Below, piece after piece: positions 16,056-22,662 of a stretch of DNA of 34,992 nt. The first letter of the stretch is position 1, and each line of letters opens with the position of its first letter. Origin of the DNA: an uncultured Collinsella sp. (GTDB taxonomy: Bacteria; Actinomycetota; Coriobacteriia; Coriobacteriales; Coriobacteriaceae); contig CAUBTS010000012.1 of assembly GCA_958438955.1 (NCBI GenBank), forward strand, positions 1 to 34,992, in the 5' to 3' direction. The translations under genes and the position numbers were made by a program. Under the pieces are notes generated by a model. The model saw only the letters and a list, made by a program, of their open reading frames with translations, was not told the origin of the DNA and made no database searches.

Positions 16056-16087
16056 CCTGTTGAATCGTATGCTGACGACTTAACAGG
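16056..16087. promoter_or_regulatory. Imperfect inverted repeat just upstream of the transporter operon
   Basis: Arms 16056-16067 and 16076-16087 match at 10 of 12 positions (CCTGTTGAATCG against CCTGTTAAGTCG). It sits 12 bp upstream of the first start codon of the operon, where an operator or a 5'-leader hairpin would act. No convincing -35/-10 pair was found nearby. Confidence 0.35.
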
Positions 16088-16182
16088 ATATACGCCCGCA
16101 ACCAGCAGCGCGGCATGTGCGCGAAAAATTAATAGACACGCGGTAGTCATTGGGAACGTCGATGTTTTGGCAATGCCAGCGA

Positions 16183-16319
16183 GCGCCGCCCAAAGCGAAC
16201 AAGTTGGCATGAAAAAGGCACGGCATAGACCTTCTGGTCATGCCGTGCCTTTTGAATGACAAATTGTCGCTCTGGGTAGCGCGCAGCGTCGACCGGCCCG
16301 CCGTTCGTCAGAACGGCGG
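16183..16319 (+). repeat. Structured intergenic element, copy A
   Basis: Nested helices: P1 16183-16197 with 16268-16282 (13 of 15 pairs, counting G-U), P2 16204-16210 with 16256-16262 (6 of 7), P3 16213-16226 with 16240-16253 plus an inner GACC/GGTC, and a separate P4 16298-16306 with 16311-16319. The same order of helices, with different paired bases, is seen at 21921-22057. In the direction of the epimerase gene it starts 5 nt after that gene's stop codon. It could be an RNA element or an ERIC-like repeat. Confidence 0.65.
16213..16253 (-). terminator. Strong rho-independent-type terminator after the epimerase gene
   Basis: A 14-bp perfect stem (16213-16226 with 16240-16253) is extended by GACC/GGTC around a TTCT loop. 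In the minus direction it ends in five T (16216-16212). It also forms the central helix of structured element copy A, and is nearly symmetric, so it may work both ways. Confidence 0.75.
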
Positions 16320-16324
16320 AACCT

Positions 16325-17218
16325 CTAGAGCAGTGTGACGCTAAAGCTACGTTTATCGGTGGCGCCAGGAGCCAAGGTGATGGTGTTGACCTTGTGCTCA
16401 AAGACGTCGTCCTCGGTGTCCATGGTGGTGTGACCGGTCCAGGGCTCGAGCGCCACAAACGGAGCGTCGTTGGCCGCAGACCACACGCCAATGTACTTAA
16501 AGCCCTCAAAGTCGATCTTGACGCCGTGGCCCGACTTGCGGCCGCGCAGCGTGAGCGTGGAGCCCGGGGTATCGGTGAACATGATGGCGTCGTTATCGAA
16601 GCTGCGGTGCGTGATGGGCAGCACGTCCGAGTTATCGGGAGCCTTGTAGCTACCCTCGAACGTCATAAGACCGTCGGGCGTGATGATGGGAGCCTCGTTC
16701 GTCCAAGCCTCGGTAAACGCCAGCTCGTAATCCTCGAACGCCTCGTCCTCGGCACCGGGGGCGGGCACGTTAAATGCGGGGTGGCCGCCCACCGAGAACG
16801 GCAGGTCCACGTCGCCGGTGTTCGTAACGGCAAAGGTCTGCGTGAGGGTGGCATCGCCGGTCAAGGCATAGGTCATGTTGAGCTTAAAGTGGAACGGGAA
16901 CGCCTTGAGCGACTCGGGCGTATCGGTGATCTCATACGTTACCGAGGAGCCGTCCTCCGAAACCTCGACCAGCTTGTGCTCGACAATGCGCGCGAGTCCG
17001 TGGCGCGGCATCTCGCAGGTGCCGGCCGCAGACGTTGCCGTGTTGTTGCGCAGCGAGCCCACAATGGGGAACAGGATGGGCGCGTGCTTGCCCCAAAAGG
17101 CGGGGTCGCCCTGCCACAGATACTCGTTGCCGTTGAGGGCAAGGCTCGTGAGCTGGGCGCCCATAGAATCGATGGACGCGGTGAGGCCGCCGCGCTTGAT
17201 GGTAGTGACGGTAGACAT
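16325..17218 (-). CDS. Aldose 1-epimerase (galactose mutarotase)-like protein
   Basis: 297 residues. Interconverts anomers of a hexose, or binds a phosphorylated sugar in the related YeaD-type proteins. Seen: the family N-terminus GAQLTSLALNGNEYLWQGDP with WGKHAPILFPIVG, the substrate His in PRHGLAR (~75), the general-acid His in VGGHPAFNV (~140), and the C-terminal FVALEPWTG (~265), whose Glu is the expected catalytic base. The arrangement is closest to the LacX branch. ATG 17218 has GGAGG at 7 nt. It appears to be monocistronic: an operator-like repeat lies upstream and a strong terminator downstream. The substrate is not predicted. Confidence 0.9.
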   Translation of the reverse strand: MSTVTTIKRGGLTASIDSMGAQLTSLALNGNEYLWQGDPAFWGKHAPILFPIVGSLRNNTATSAAGTCEMPRHGLARIVEHKLVEVSEDGSSVTYEITDTPESLKAFPFHFKLNMTYALTGDATLTQTFAVTNTGDVDLPFSVGGHPAFNVPAPGAEDEAFEDYELAFTEAWTNEAPIITPDGLMTFEGSYKAPDNSDVLPITHRSFDNDAIMFTDTPGSTLTLRGRKSGHGVKIDFEGFKYIGVWSAANDAPFVALEPWTGHTTMDTEDDVFEHKVNTITLAPGATDKRSFSVTLL

Positions 17219-17238
17219 GCTACTTCCTCCAAAAGTAA

Positions 17239-17261
17239 ACAATAGTGTCGAGGGCTATTGT
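17239..17261. promoter_or_regulatory. Inverted repeat upstream of the epimerase gene
   Basis: ACAATAG (17239-17245) and CTATTGT (17255-17261) are exact inverted repeats with 9 bp between, about 20 bp before the start codon and overlapping where a transcription start or ribosome binding region would be. A candidate operator; no partner regulator identified. Confidence 0.35.
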
Positions 17262-17333
17262 CCCACTCTTGGCGACGGGACGGGACGGCAGGCGATTATT
17301 GAGTAGCCATAGCGGAATGAGCGGGAGCGCCTA

Positions 17334-18200
17334 CTAGGTATCCACGTAAAGGTCGAACCCGCCCTGCGGTGTGGTGTCGACCGTGTCGGGCGCCTGTGAG
17401 TTAAAGCTCACGGGGACCATGCGCTTTGAGGCGCGGAAGCGCGTGCCGTCGGTGGCGACGGGCGGTTCATCGACGGTGAGCTCGTAGTCGCCAGGCTTGA
17501 GCTCGATGCCGTCACCAGCGGAATTGACGTATTGATACTCGTCAATCGTCTGTCCTTTGAGCGTGCGCCCCACGATGTGAATGAGCATTTGGCTGTCGCC
17601 GCGCGCGGTGTCCCACGTCGCGCCGTCCTTGACCTCGACCGACACATGTACCGAGCGCGTGCGGCCGAGCGATTGCTCGACAGACATCTCGACCTTGGCG
17701 GCGTCTTTTCGCTGTTGTTCAACATGGCTCCAGACGTTTCCAATTACCGAGCATGCGATAACGCCGGCCATGAAGGCGATAAGGATGGGGCCGAGCGGCG
17801 AGCGACGTCCCGCATCTTCCTCGCGAGACAGATTGGGGCGACGTGTGGGTGCGGGCGCCTGAGCGCCCTGCGAGGGCACGTCGAGAATGCTGAAGGATGC
17901 CGTGCTGTCGGGGTCGATAGTGTGACGCGGCTGCGGGGTCTTTGCCGGCGAGATCGACATGTCGGCTGGCTCGCCGAGCGTGGCCGTAGCGTCGGCCTTG
18001 GCCTCGTCTGCCTCGGCCTGGGCCCAAGCTTGTTCGAAGGTCAGGGGCTCGACGGGGTCGAGGGCGGCGTCCGAGTCGGCGGCGACGTCGTTGCCGGTCT
18101 CGTCCTCGTCGCTCGACACGCCACGCGGCGTAGGCTCGTCCCACCCCTCGTCCGGAGCCTCACCCTCGCTATACCACCATTCAAAGTTATCGATATCCAT
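17334..18200 (-). CDS. Single-pass membrane protein of unknown function
   Basis: 288 residues, not recognised as a named family. The first ~135 residues are acidic and disordered-looking (many D, E, P, A). Then RRSPLGPILIAFMAGVIAC gives one transmembrane helix (~138-155). A C-terminal ~130-residue domain, presumably outside, contains HVSVEVKDGATWDTARGD and GDGIELKPGDYELTVDEPPV, the latter typical of a small beta-sandwich. ATG 18200 is the only good start; the ribosome binding site is weak. The 115 bp between it and the epimerase gene make co-transcription possible. Upstream lies a divergent MFS gene and a large palindrome. Confidence 0.7.
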   Translation of the reverse strand: MDIDNFEWWYSEGEAPDEGWDEPTPRGVSSDEDETGNDVAADSDAALDPVEPLTFEQAWAQAEADEAKADATATLGEPADMSISPAKTPQPRHTIDPDSTASFSILDVPSQGAQAPAPTRRPNLSREEDAGRRSPLGPILIAFMAGVIACSVIGNVWSHVEQQRKDAAKVEMSVEQSLGRTRSVHVSVEVKDGATWDTARGDSQMLIHIVGRTLKGQTIDEYQYVNSAGDGIELKPGDYELTVDEPPVATDGTRFRASKRMVPVSFNSQAPDTVDTTPQGGFDLYVDT

Positions 18201-18286
18201 ACGGGGCGCCCCTTAGGCCTCGCAAATAAACACTCGCTAGTCTTATACCCCCAGACGACACCGAAGCTCACCCGCGCCGGACACGA

Positions 18287-18351
18287 AAACCGTCACAACA
18301 TTCGACGCTTTTCCTCGAATTCGAGATTTTCATCGAATGTTGTGACGGTTT
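18287..18351. repeat. 65-bp compound palindrome in a divergent intergenic region
   Basis: Arms 18287-18305 and 18333-18351 are exact 19-bp reverse complements. The 27-bp centre holds another perfect palindrome, CTCGAATTCGAG (18314-18325), on nearly the same axis. It could extrude as a cruciform or fold as a long hairpin. It lies between the divergent genes at 18200 and 18462. Confidence 0.75.
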
Positions 18352-18371
18352 AGGCGACTGGCCGGCAGCGC

Positions 18372-18404
18372 AATGTGACAAAGGGACTGCCCCTTTGTCA
18401 CATT
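18372..18404. repeat. Complete TTTGTCACATT inverted repeat
   Basis: AATGTGACAAAGGG (18372-18385) and CCCTTTGTCACATT (18391-18404) are exact inverted repeats with a 5-bp loop. Related half-copies occur at 11650-11663 and 52-65. It lies 58 bp before the MFS start codon, so it may also affect that gene's leader. Confidence 0.7.
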
Positions 18405-18461
18405 CTGTTAGAATTGCAGGGATTGAATCCCGCTTATCAATGCGACATTGGAGTGACAACC

Positions 18462-19703
18462 TTGATCGCCGCAACCACGCCTAAAAGTAAGTCAACCGCC
18501 GCCGCGCTCTCCCCCGCGCGCACCAAGCTCTGCCTGGCGCTGCTCGTGCTGTTGGGATTCTCGCTCGGCTGCTCCGAGTTCGTGGTCATCGGCATCGAAA
18601 GTGACTTGGCAACGGAACTCGGCGTATCGCTTGCCACCGCAGGCCAACTTATTAGCGTGTTCGCACTGGTCTACGCTATCGCGACGCCGGTGCTCGCGCT
18701 CAGCACGGGGCGTTTTCGCCGCTACCAGCTGCTCGTGTGCTACAGCATCGTCTTTGTGCTCGGCAACCTGGTCATGGCGTTGGCGCCCAACTTCCAGGTG
18801 CTGTTCGCCTCGCGCATCATCCTGGGCTCCGTCTCGGGCGCACTGCTCGCCGTGGGCGTGACGTACATCCCTGAGCTTCTGTCCCCGCAGCAAACTTCGC
18901 TTGCCATCTCGGTAGTATATGGTGCGTTTTCCGTGGCGATGGTCTTTGTGACCTCGATCGGTAAGTTTGTGGCCGACACGCTCGACTGGCACGTTGCCAT
19001 GTACGGCGCGCTGACCTTTGCCGTTTTGATCTGCGGAGCGCTCGTGGCGTTTATGCCGCGCGCTGGGCAAACCGACGAGCCCGCCACCTTTCGCGAGCAG
19101 GCGAGTCTGCTGCGCGAGCCGAGTATCATCACCGGCATGCTTATCTTTTTGTTTGGCGTGGGCTCGGTCTATGTGTTCTACGGCTACGTGACGCCTTATC
19201 TTGAGCAGGTGCTGGGCATGGGCACGGTCGAAGCCAGTACCACGCTTATGGCCTACGGCGTGTTCTGCCTGATCTCGAACATCCTGGGCGGATGGATTGA
19301 TGCGCGCTTTGGCATGAAGGCGCTGCTGGTGACGTTTGTGCTGCAGGCTGCGGCGTTACTCGGGCTGTTTGCTGTGGGCGGCACCATGCCGCTCGCGCTG
19401 GTCTTTGTCTTTAGCTTGGCACTGCTCATGTACCTGTTCTCGGTGTCGTGCATCACGCACTTTATGGACGTGGCACGCAACCGCCATCCTAAGTCGATGG
19501 TACTCGCGAGTTCGGTTGAACCCATGGCGTTTAATGTCGGCATTTCGTTTGGCACCGCGGTGGGCGGCGCCGTGGTAAGCAGCATTGGCATTGCGTACGT
19601 GGGCGCAGTGGGCGCCGCATTCTCGCTTGTGGCCTGGGCACTCACGCTGGTGACGATTAAGTTGGCACGTTGGGAGCGCAAGCGGGCGAGGGCGCAGGCG
19701 TAG
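18462..19703 (+). CDS. MFS transporter, DHA1 drug/sugar-efflux type
   Basis: 413 residues with about 12 hydrophobic helices, a proton-driven exporter of the AraJ/YdhP-like group. Typical segments: GFSLGCSEFVVIGI in helix 1, the motif-A-like loop STGRFRRYQLL after helix 2, and FASRIILGSVSGALLAVG in helix 4. TTG 18462 is preferred because GGAG lies 8 nt upstream; a GTG at 18453 is too close to it and the frame to 18375 runs through the palindromic repeat. The tyrosine phosphatase gene starts 57 bp downstream and may be co-transcribed. The substrate is unknown. Confidence 0.88.
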   Translation: MIAATTPKSKSTAAALSPARTKLCLALLVLLGFSLGCSEFVVIGIESDLATELGVSLATAGQLISVFALVYAIATPVLALSTGRFRRYQLLVCYSIVFVLGNLVMALAPNFQVLFASRIILGSVSGALLAVGVTYIPELLSPQQTSLAISVVYGAFSVAMVFVTSIGKFVADTLDWHVAMYGALTFAVLICGALVAFMPRAGQTDEPATFREQASLLREPSIITGMLIFLFGVGSVYVFYGYVTPYLEQVLGMGTVEASTTLMAYGVFCLISNILGGWIDARFGMKALLVTFVLQAAALLGLFAVGGTMPLALVFVFSLALLMYLFSVSCITHFMDVARNRHPKSMVLASSVEPMAFNVGISFGTAVGGAVVSSIGIAYVGAVGAAFSLVAWALTLVTIKLARWERKRARAQA

Positions 19704-19760
19704 GCGTAGGCGTAAATGCGATACTCGAGCTCGATGATGGCGATCGAAAGGAAACCGCAT

Positions 19761-20207
19761 ATGCAACGTGTACTGTTTATCTGCCATGGGAACATCTGTC
19801 GCTCGACGATGGCTGAGTCCGTGTTTACCGAGCTGGTGCGCCGCGCTGGACGCGAGGCGGAGTTTGCCATTGATTCCGCTGCGACCTCGACCGAGGAGAT
19901 CGGCAATCCGCCGCATCGTGGCACCGTTGCCAAGCTGCGTGAAGTCGGGATTCCTGTCGTTGCCCACCGTGCGCGCCAGGTGCGTCGCGCGGAGTATGGT
20001 GACTGGGACCACATTGTCTATATGGATGCCGAGAACGCGCGCGGTCTGCGTCGCATTTTTGGCAGCGATCCCGATAGCAAGATCTCGCGCCTGCTCGATT
20101 GGACCGATCGCCCCGGCGACGTGGCCGATCCCTGGTACACCGGTAACTTCGATGCCACCTACCGCGATGTGCTCGCCGGCTGCACGGCCATGCTCGAGCA
20201 GTTTTAG
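19761..20207 (+). CDS. Low-molecular-weight protein tyrosine phosphatase
   Basis: 148 residues, the normal size. Removes phosphate from tyrosines through a phosphocysteine intermediate. The P-loop is CHGNICRS with nucleophile Cys8 and Arg14, and the general-acid loop is DPWY (~122). ATG 19761 has AAAGGA 8 nt upstream; the longer frame to 19716 lacks support. Follows the MFS gene on the same strand. In Gram-positive bacteria such enzymes often act on tyrosine kinases of capsule synthesis, but no such genes are visible here, so the target is open. Confidence 0.93.
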   Translation: MQRVLFICHGNICRSTMAESVFTELVRRAGREAEFAIDSAATSTEEIGNPPHRGTVAKLREVGIPVVAHRARQVRRAEYGDWDHIVYMDAENARGLRRIFGSDPDSKISRLLDWTDRPGDVADPWYTGNFDATYRDVLAGCTAMLEQF

Positions 20208-20252
20208 GCAAGCGAGCACGCGGACGCACGTGCCACGCCATCGGCATAAAAC

Positions 20253-20316
20253 GAGCGTGGATGATCTCCCACTTTGAGCGTTCAAGCGCGCTCTAAACGG
20301 GAGAAAATCCACGCTC
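20253..20316. terminator. Long hairpin between convergent genes
   Basis: GAGCGTGGAT (20253-20262) pairs with ATCCACGCTC (20307-20316), and TCTCCC (20265-20270) with GGGAGA (20299-20304). A further GAGCG/CGCTC pair lies inside. It sits between a plus-strand gene ending at 20207 and a minus-strand gene ending at 20319, so it probably ends transcription from both sides. No long T run is present. Confidence 0.55.
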
Positions 20317-20318
20317 AA

Positions 20319-20648
20319 CTACTCGTCGACGATCTCGGCGAGCCAGACGTTCAGCGTATCGACCTCGGGGCAGCAGAACTTTGCCGTACCGGGCTCGTTG
20401 CCAGGAACGGTTCCGCCGTAGCGCAGGATATCGATATAGGGAAAGCCCACATGGCAGGCCATGGCGCACATCTTGCCGCGGTCTCGGTCGAAGTCAAAGA
20501 CGTCGCCGGGCTTATGGCCATGGTGGCAGCGACACGCGCCCAGCTGGTCCACGCAGCTCACGCGGATACGCGGACGCTTGCCCCGCGGTGCGCCGAGCGG
20601 CTTGCTCTCGCCCGCGGGCTTGGCGCCGCCCTCGCCAGCGTTACTCAT
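20319..20648 (-). CDS. TIGR04076-like small Cys-rich protein
   Basis: 109 residues. The C-terminal ~80 residues fit the TIGR04076 family of unknown function: HKPGDVFDFD, CAMACHVGFPYIDILRYGG, and KFCCPEVD. Many conserved Cys and His (CRCHHGH, CAMACH, FCC) suggest metal binding, which is inference. The first ~28 residues are low complexity. Its ATG overlaps the stop of the kinase gene (shared 20641-20648), so translation is coupled and the two are one operon. Confidence 0.8.
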   Translation of the reverse strand: MSNAGEGGAKPAGESKPLGAPRGKRPRIRVSCVDQLGACRCHHGHKPGDVFDFDRDRGKMCAMACHVGFPYIDILRYGGTVPGNEPGTAKFCCPEVDTLNVWLAEIVDE

Positions 20649-21465
20649 GGTCGATCACATCCAGGCAGGCCTCGATGGGAAGGCCGGCCGACTTGTCCTC
20701 TTGGTCGGCATTGCGCTCGATAAGCTCGGCCACCACACGCATAGCGTCGGTCGTCGCACGCTGCAAGCTCCAGCCGGCCATAACGCGACCCACGAGCACC
20801 GACGAGAACGTATCGCCCGTGCCCGGGAAATACACCGGGATCAGCTCAAAGGGAATCGTGAAGTACTCTCCCGCCACATGGTCGTAGCCGATGACGGCAC
20901 TCGCCCCGTCGACCTTCGCACTCGTAATGACCACCGACTTGGCGCCCAGCGCGAGCATGGCGTCCACGAGCGCACGAGCCTCATCGGCCGTAATCTGCTC
21001 GGCCATAGGCGTATCGGTGAGCAGACACGCCTCGGTATAGTTGGGCACCGCGTAGTCGGCGCACTCGACCAGGCTGCGCATAAGGCCGATGGTCGACTCG
21101 GGCACGCCAGCGTAGAGCCTGCCGTTGTCGGCCATGATGGGGTCGACGAACACCTTGGTGCCCTTTTGCGCGCGGCGGTGGCAAAAGTCCGAGATGATGC
21201 GCGCCTCTTCCTCGGTCACGATAAAGCCGGTCGAGATGGCGTCGAATTCAAAGCCGAGCTCCTCCCAGATGGCGAGACTCTGGCGGACATACTCCGTGGT
21301 GTCGTGGATGTAGAACTTGGGGTAGTTGAGCGTATCGGAAACGAGGGCCGTCGGCAGGTTGTGGATGCGATAGCCCATGTGCGACAGCACCGGCAACATG
21401 GCAGAAAGCGCGACCTTGCCGTAGCCGCACATATCGTTGATCAGCAGCAGCTGAGTGTTCTTCAT
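20641..21465 (-). CDS. Pyridoxamine/pyridoxal kinase (PdxK/PdxY-like)
   Basis: 274 residues. Ribokinase-fold enzyme that phosphorylates B6 vitamers for salvage of pyridoxal phosphate. Signs: INDMCGYGKVALSAMLPVLS at the N-terminus, DPIMADNGRLY (~115), VPNYTEACLLT (~145), and the anion-hole/catalytic motif VYFPGTGDTFSSVLVG (~212) with its Asp as base. ATG 21465 follows AGGGGG at 6 nt. It is the first gene of a two-gene operon with the TIGR04076-like protein. Some members of this clade act on other small substrates. Confidence 0.9.
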   Translation of the reverse strand: MKNTQLLLINDMCGYGKVALSAMLPVLSHMGYRIHNLPTALVSDTLNYPKFYIHDTTEYVRQSLAIWEELGFEFDAISTGFIVTEEEARIISDFCHRRAQKGTKVFVDPIMADNGRLYAGVPESTIGLMRSLVECADYAVPNYTEACLLTDTPMAEQITADEARALVDAMLALGAKSVVITSAKVDGASAVIGYDHVAGEYFTIPFELIPVYFPGTGDTFSSVLVGRVMAGWSLQRATTDAMRVVAELIERNADQEDKSAGLPIEACLDVIDHE

Positions 21466-21646
21466 GAGTGTCCCCCTTGGGTCGGGCGCGGCGCGACGGC
21501 GCCATAGTGCGAATAAGTGTAGCGCAGGGGGCGTTGCAAGCGGAGGCGAGCGGCGCGACGGGCAAATTGTTGCGGAAAGGTTACGGAAATGGGAGGCAAA
21601 ATCGCGACGGTAGCGGCACAGTAGCTGCCATCTATTTACTACCATT
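21466..21646. other. Intergenic stretch without a recognised gene
   Basis: Between the kinase start and the MITE-like element. It should hold the kinase promoter, but I see no clear -35/-10 pair, and no convincing short gene or hairpin. Confidence 0.5.
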
Positions 21647-21802
21647 CCAAAACTATGCCGGATTACTACGATAAACCGTCAGCCTCCAACCACAACGAAT
21701 TGCACTCCGGCAAAACCGCAGGTAGACAGCTTGTGATTTTACGAAAAACAATGCCGAGGTCTGATATTTCGAATTCATCGTAGTAATCCGGCATAGTTTT
21801 GG
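21647..21802. mobile_element. MITE-like element, 156 bp with 26-bp perfect terminal inverted repeats
   Basis: Terminal repeats 21647-21672 and 21777-21802 are exact reverse complements, beginning CCAAAACTATG. The 104-bp interior has lower GC than the neighbourhood and no ORF of its own. This is the layout of a non-autonomous miniature transposable element. No clear target duplication was seen at the edges (ATT and ACA), so a large hairpin repeat of other origin remains possible. Confidence 0.55.
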
Positions 21803-21840
21803 ACAAAGCAACTTCGAAAGGGTGTCACCGCAGCCCAAAA

Positions 21841-21871
21841 TGATTCGTTTTCCTCCGTCCCCCACGGATCA
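21841..21871. repeat. 31-bp palindromic repeat, intergenic copy
   Basis: It has a TGATTCG/CGGATCA frame and matches the copy at 11877-11907 inside the M20 peptidase gene at 27 of 31 positions, including a shared 16-base run starting CGTTTTCC. Confidence 0.6.
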
Positions 21872-21920
21872 CTCAAATGCCAACCGAGGCAGCGCTGCAG
21901 ATTGAGGACGGACAGCGAAA

Positions 21921-22057
21921 GCGTTCCTAAGCGAGCAAGGTGGCGTGAAAGAGGAGGGCATAGGCCTTGTGGCCATGCCCGACGATTGAACGCCAGATTG
22001 CCGCTTAGGAACGTTTGCAGCGTCGAGCGGTTACGGCGTTTGGCAAAACGCCGTAAC
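21921..22057 (+). repeat. Structured intergenic element, copy B
   Basis: P1 21921-21933 with 22002-22014 (12 Watson-Crick pairs and one G-U), P2 21941-21946 with 21990-21995, P3 GGGCAT-A-GGCC (21956-21966) with GGCC-ATGCCC (21971-21980), P4 22030-22041 with 22046-22057 (12 bp, loop GGCA). The core GAAAGAGGAGGGCAT is shared with copy C. It lies upstream of the marR promoter, with no gene immediately beside it on the minus strand, so it may be free-standing. Confidence 0.65.
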
Positions 22058-22074
22058 TTAATAAGTTTGGTACC

Positions 22075-22103
22075 TTGACATTGGTTTCTCACGCTCCTAA
22101 ATT
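22075..22103 (+). promoter_or_regulatory. Promoter of the marR-ABC exporter operon
   Basis: Consensus -35 TTGACA (22075-22080), a 17-bp spacer, and -10 TAAATT (22098-22103). It lies 55 bp upstream of the first start codon. Confidence 0.75.
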
Positions 22104-22137
22104 AGTTAGGCACAAAACAATTACTCTACCTAACTAA
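22102..22137. promoter_or_regulatory. Probable MarR operator
   Basis: TTAGTTAGG (22102-22110) and CCTAACTAA (22129-22137) are exact 9-bp inverted repeats 18 bp apart. The first overlaps the -10 box, the second lies just downstream of the likely transcription start. A regulator bound here would block the promoter, which fits autoregulation by the MarR protein encoded next. Confidence 0.6.
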
Positions 22138-22158
22138 AGAAAGGAGCGAAGCTTAGAT

Positions 22159-22662
22159 ATGTGTGTTGAACCACTCGTCCTTCCGCATGAGCCCGGCGGC
22201 GACCCGTCGCAACCGGTAGACATACCCGAAGCGGTCAGCGCCGAAGACAAACTCGCCAAGCGCATCCTGAGCGGCCTGGGATTTTGCGGCCATTACATGC
22301 ATTTTCACGGCGGCGGCATATCTGGCAAGGCGCCCATCGTCTGCCTGCTCGCCAAGCAGCCGACCGGCGAGCTGTCCCAACAGGAACTCGGCATGCACTT
22401 CGACCTCAAGCCGGGGTCACTTTCCGAGATTCTGTCCAAGCTCGAAATGGGCGGTCTTATCGAGCGCAACCGCAATCCCAAAGACCGTCGGCAGCTCACC
22501 ATCCGCCTGACCGAAGCGGGATGGGAAAAGGCCCGCGTTGAGCAGGCAGCCCGCATTCGCTTTAGAGAGCAGGCCTTTAGCGCGCTCACCCACGATGAGC
22601 GCGAGGACCTCGCCGAAATGCTCGAGAAAATCCGTGTAACCTGGGAGGAACTGTATGATTAA
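22159..22662 (+). CDS. MarR-family transcriptional repressor
   Basis: 167 residues. Winged-helix regulator: SQQELGMHFDLKPGSLSEIL forms the recognition helices (~75-95), followed by the wing GLIERNRNPKDRRQLTIRLT with the DRR hallmark. An unusual HYMHFHGGG segment precedes (~47). ATG 22159 has AAAGGAG 12 nt upstream, a long spacing. The gene overlaps the first ABC exporter gene by 8 nt. It probably represses its own operon through the 22102-22137 repeat until a toxic substrate of the exporter binds; this is inference from context. Confidence 0.9.
   Translation: MCVEPLVLPHEPGGDPSQPVDIPEAVSAEDKLAKRILSGLGFCGHYMHFHGGGISGKAPIVCLLAKQPTGELSQQELGMHFDLKPGSLSEILSKLEMGGLIERNRNPKDRRQLTIRLTEAGWEKARVEQAARIRFREQAFSALTHDEREDLAEMLEKIRVTWEELYD

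Noticed and set aside
20221..20316. A small gene or RNA in the convergent region between the phosphatase and the TIGR04076-like gene
   Set aside because: No ribosome binding site or start was found; the stretch is accounted for by a long symmetric hairpin best read as a two-way terminator or repeat.
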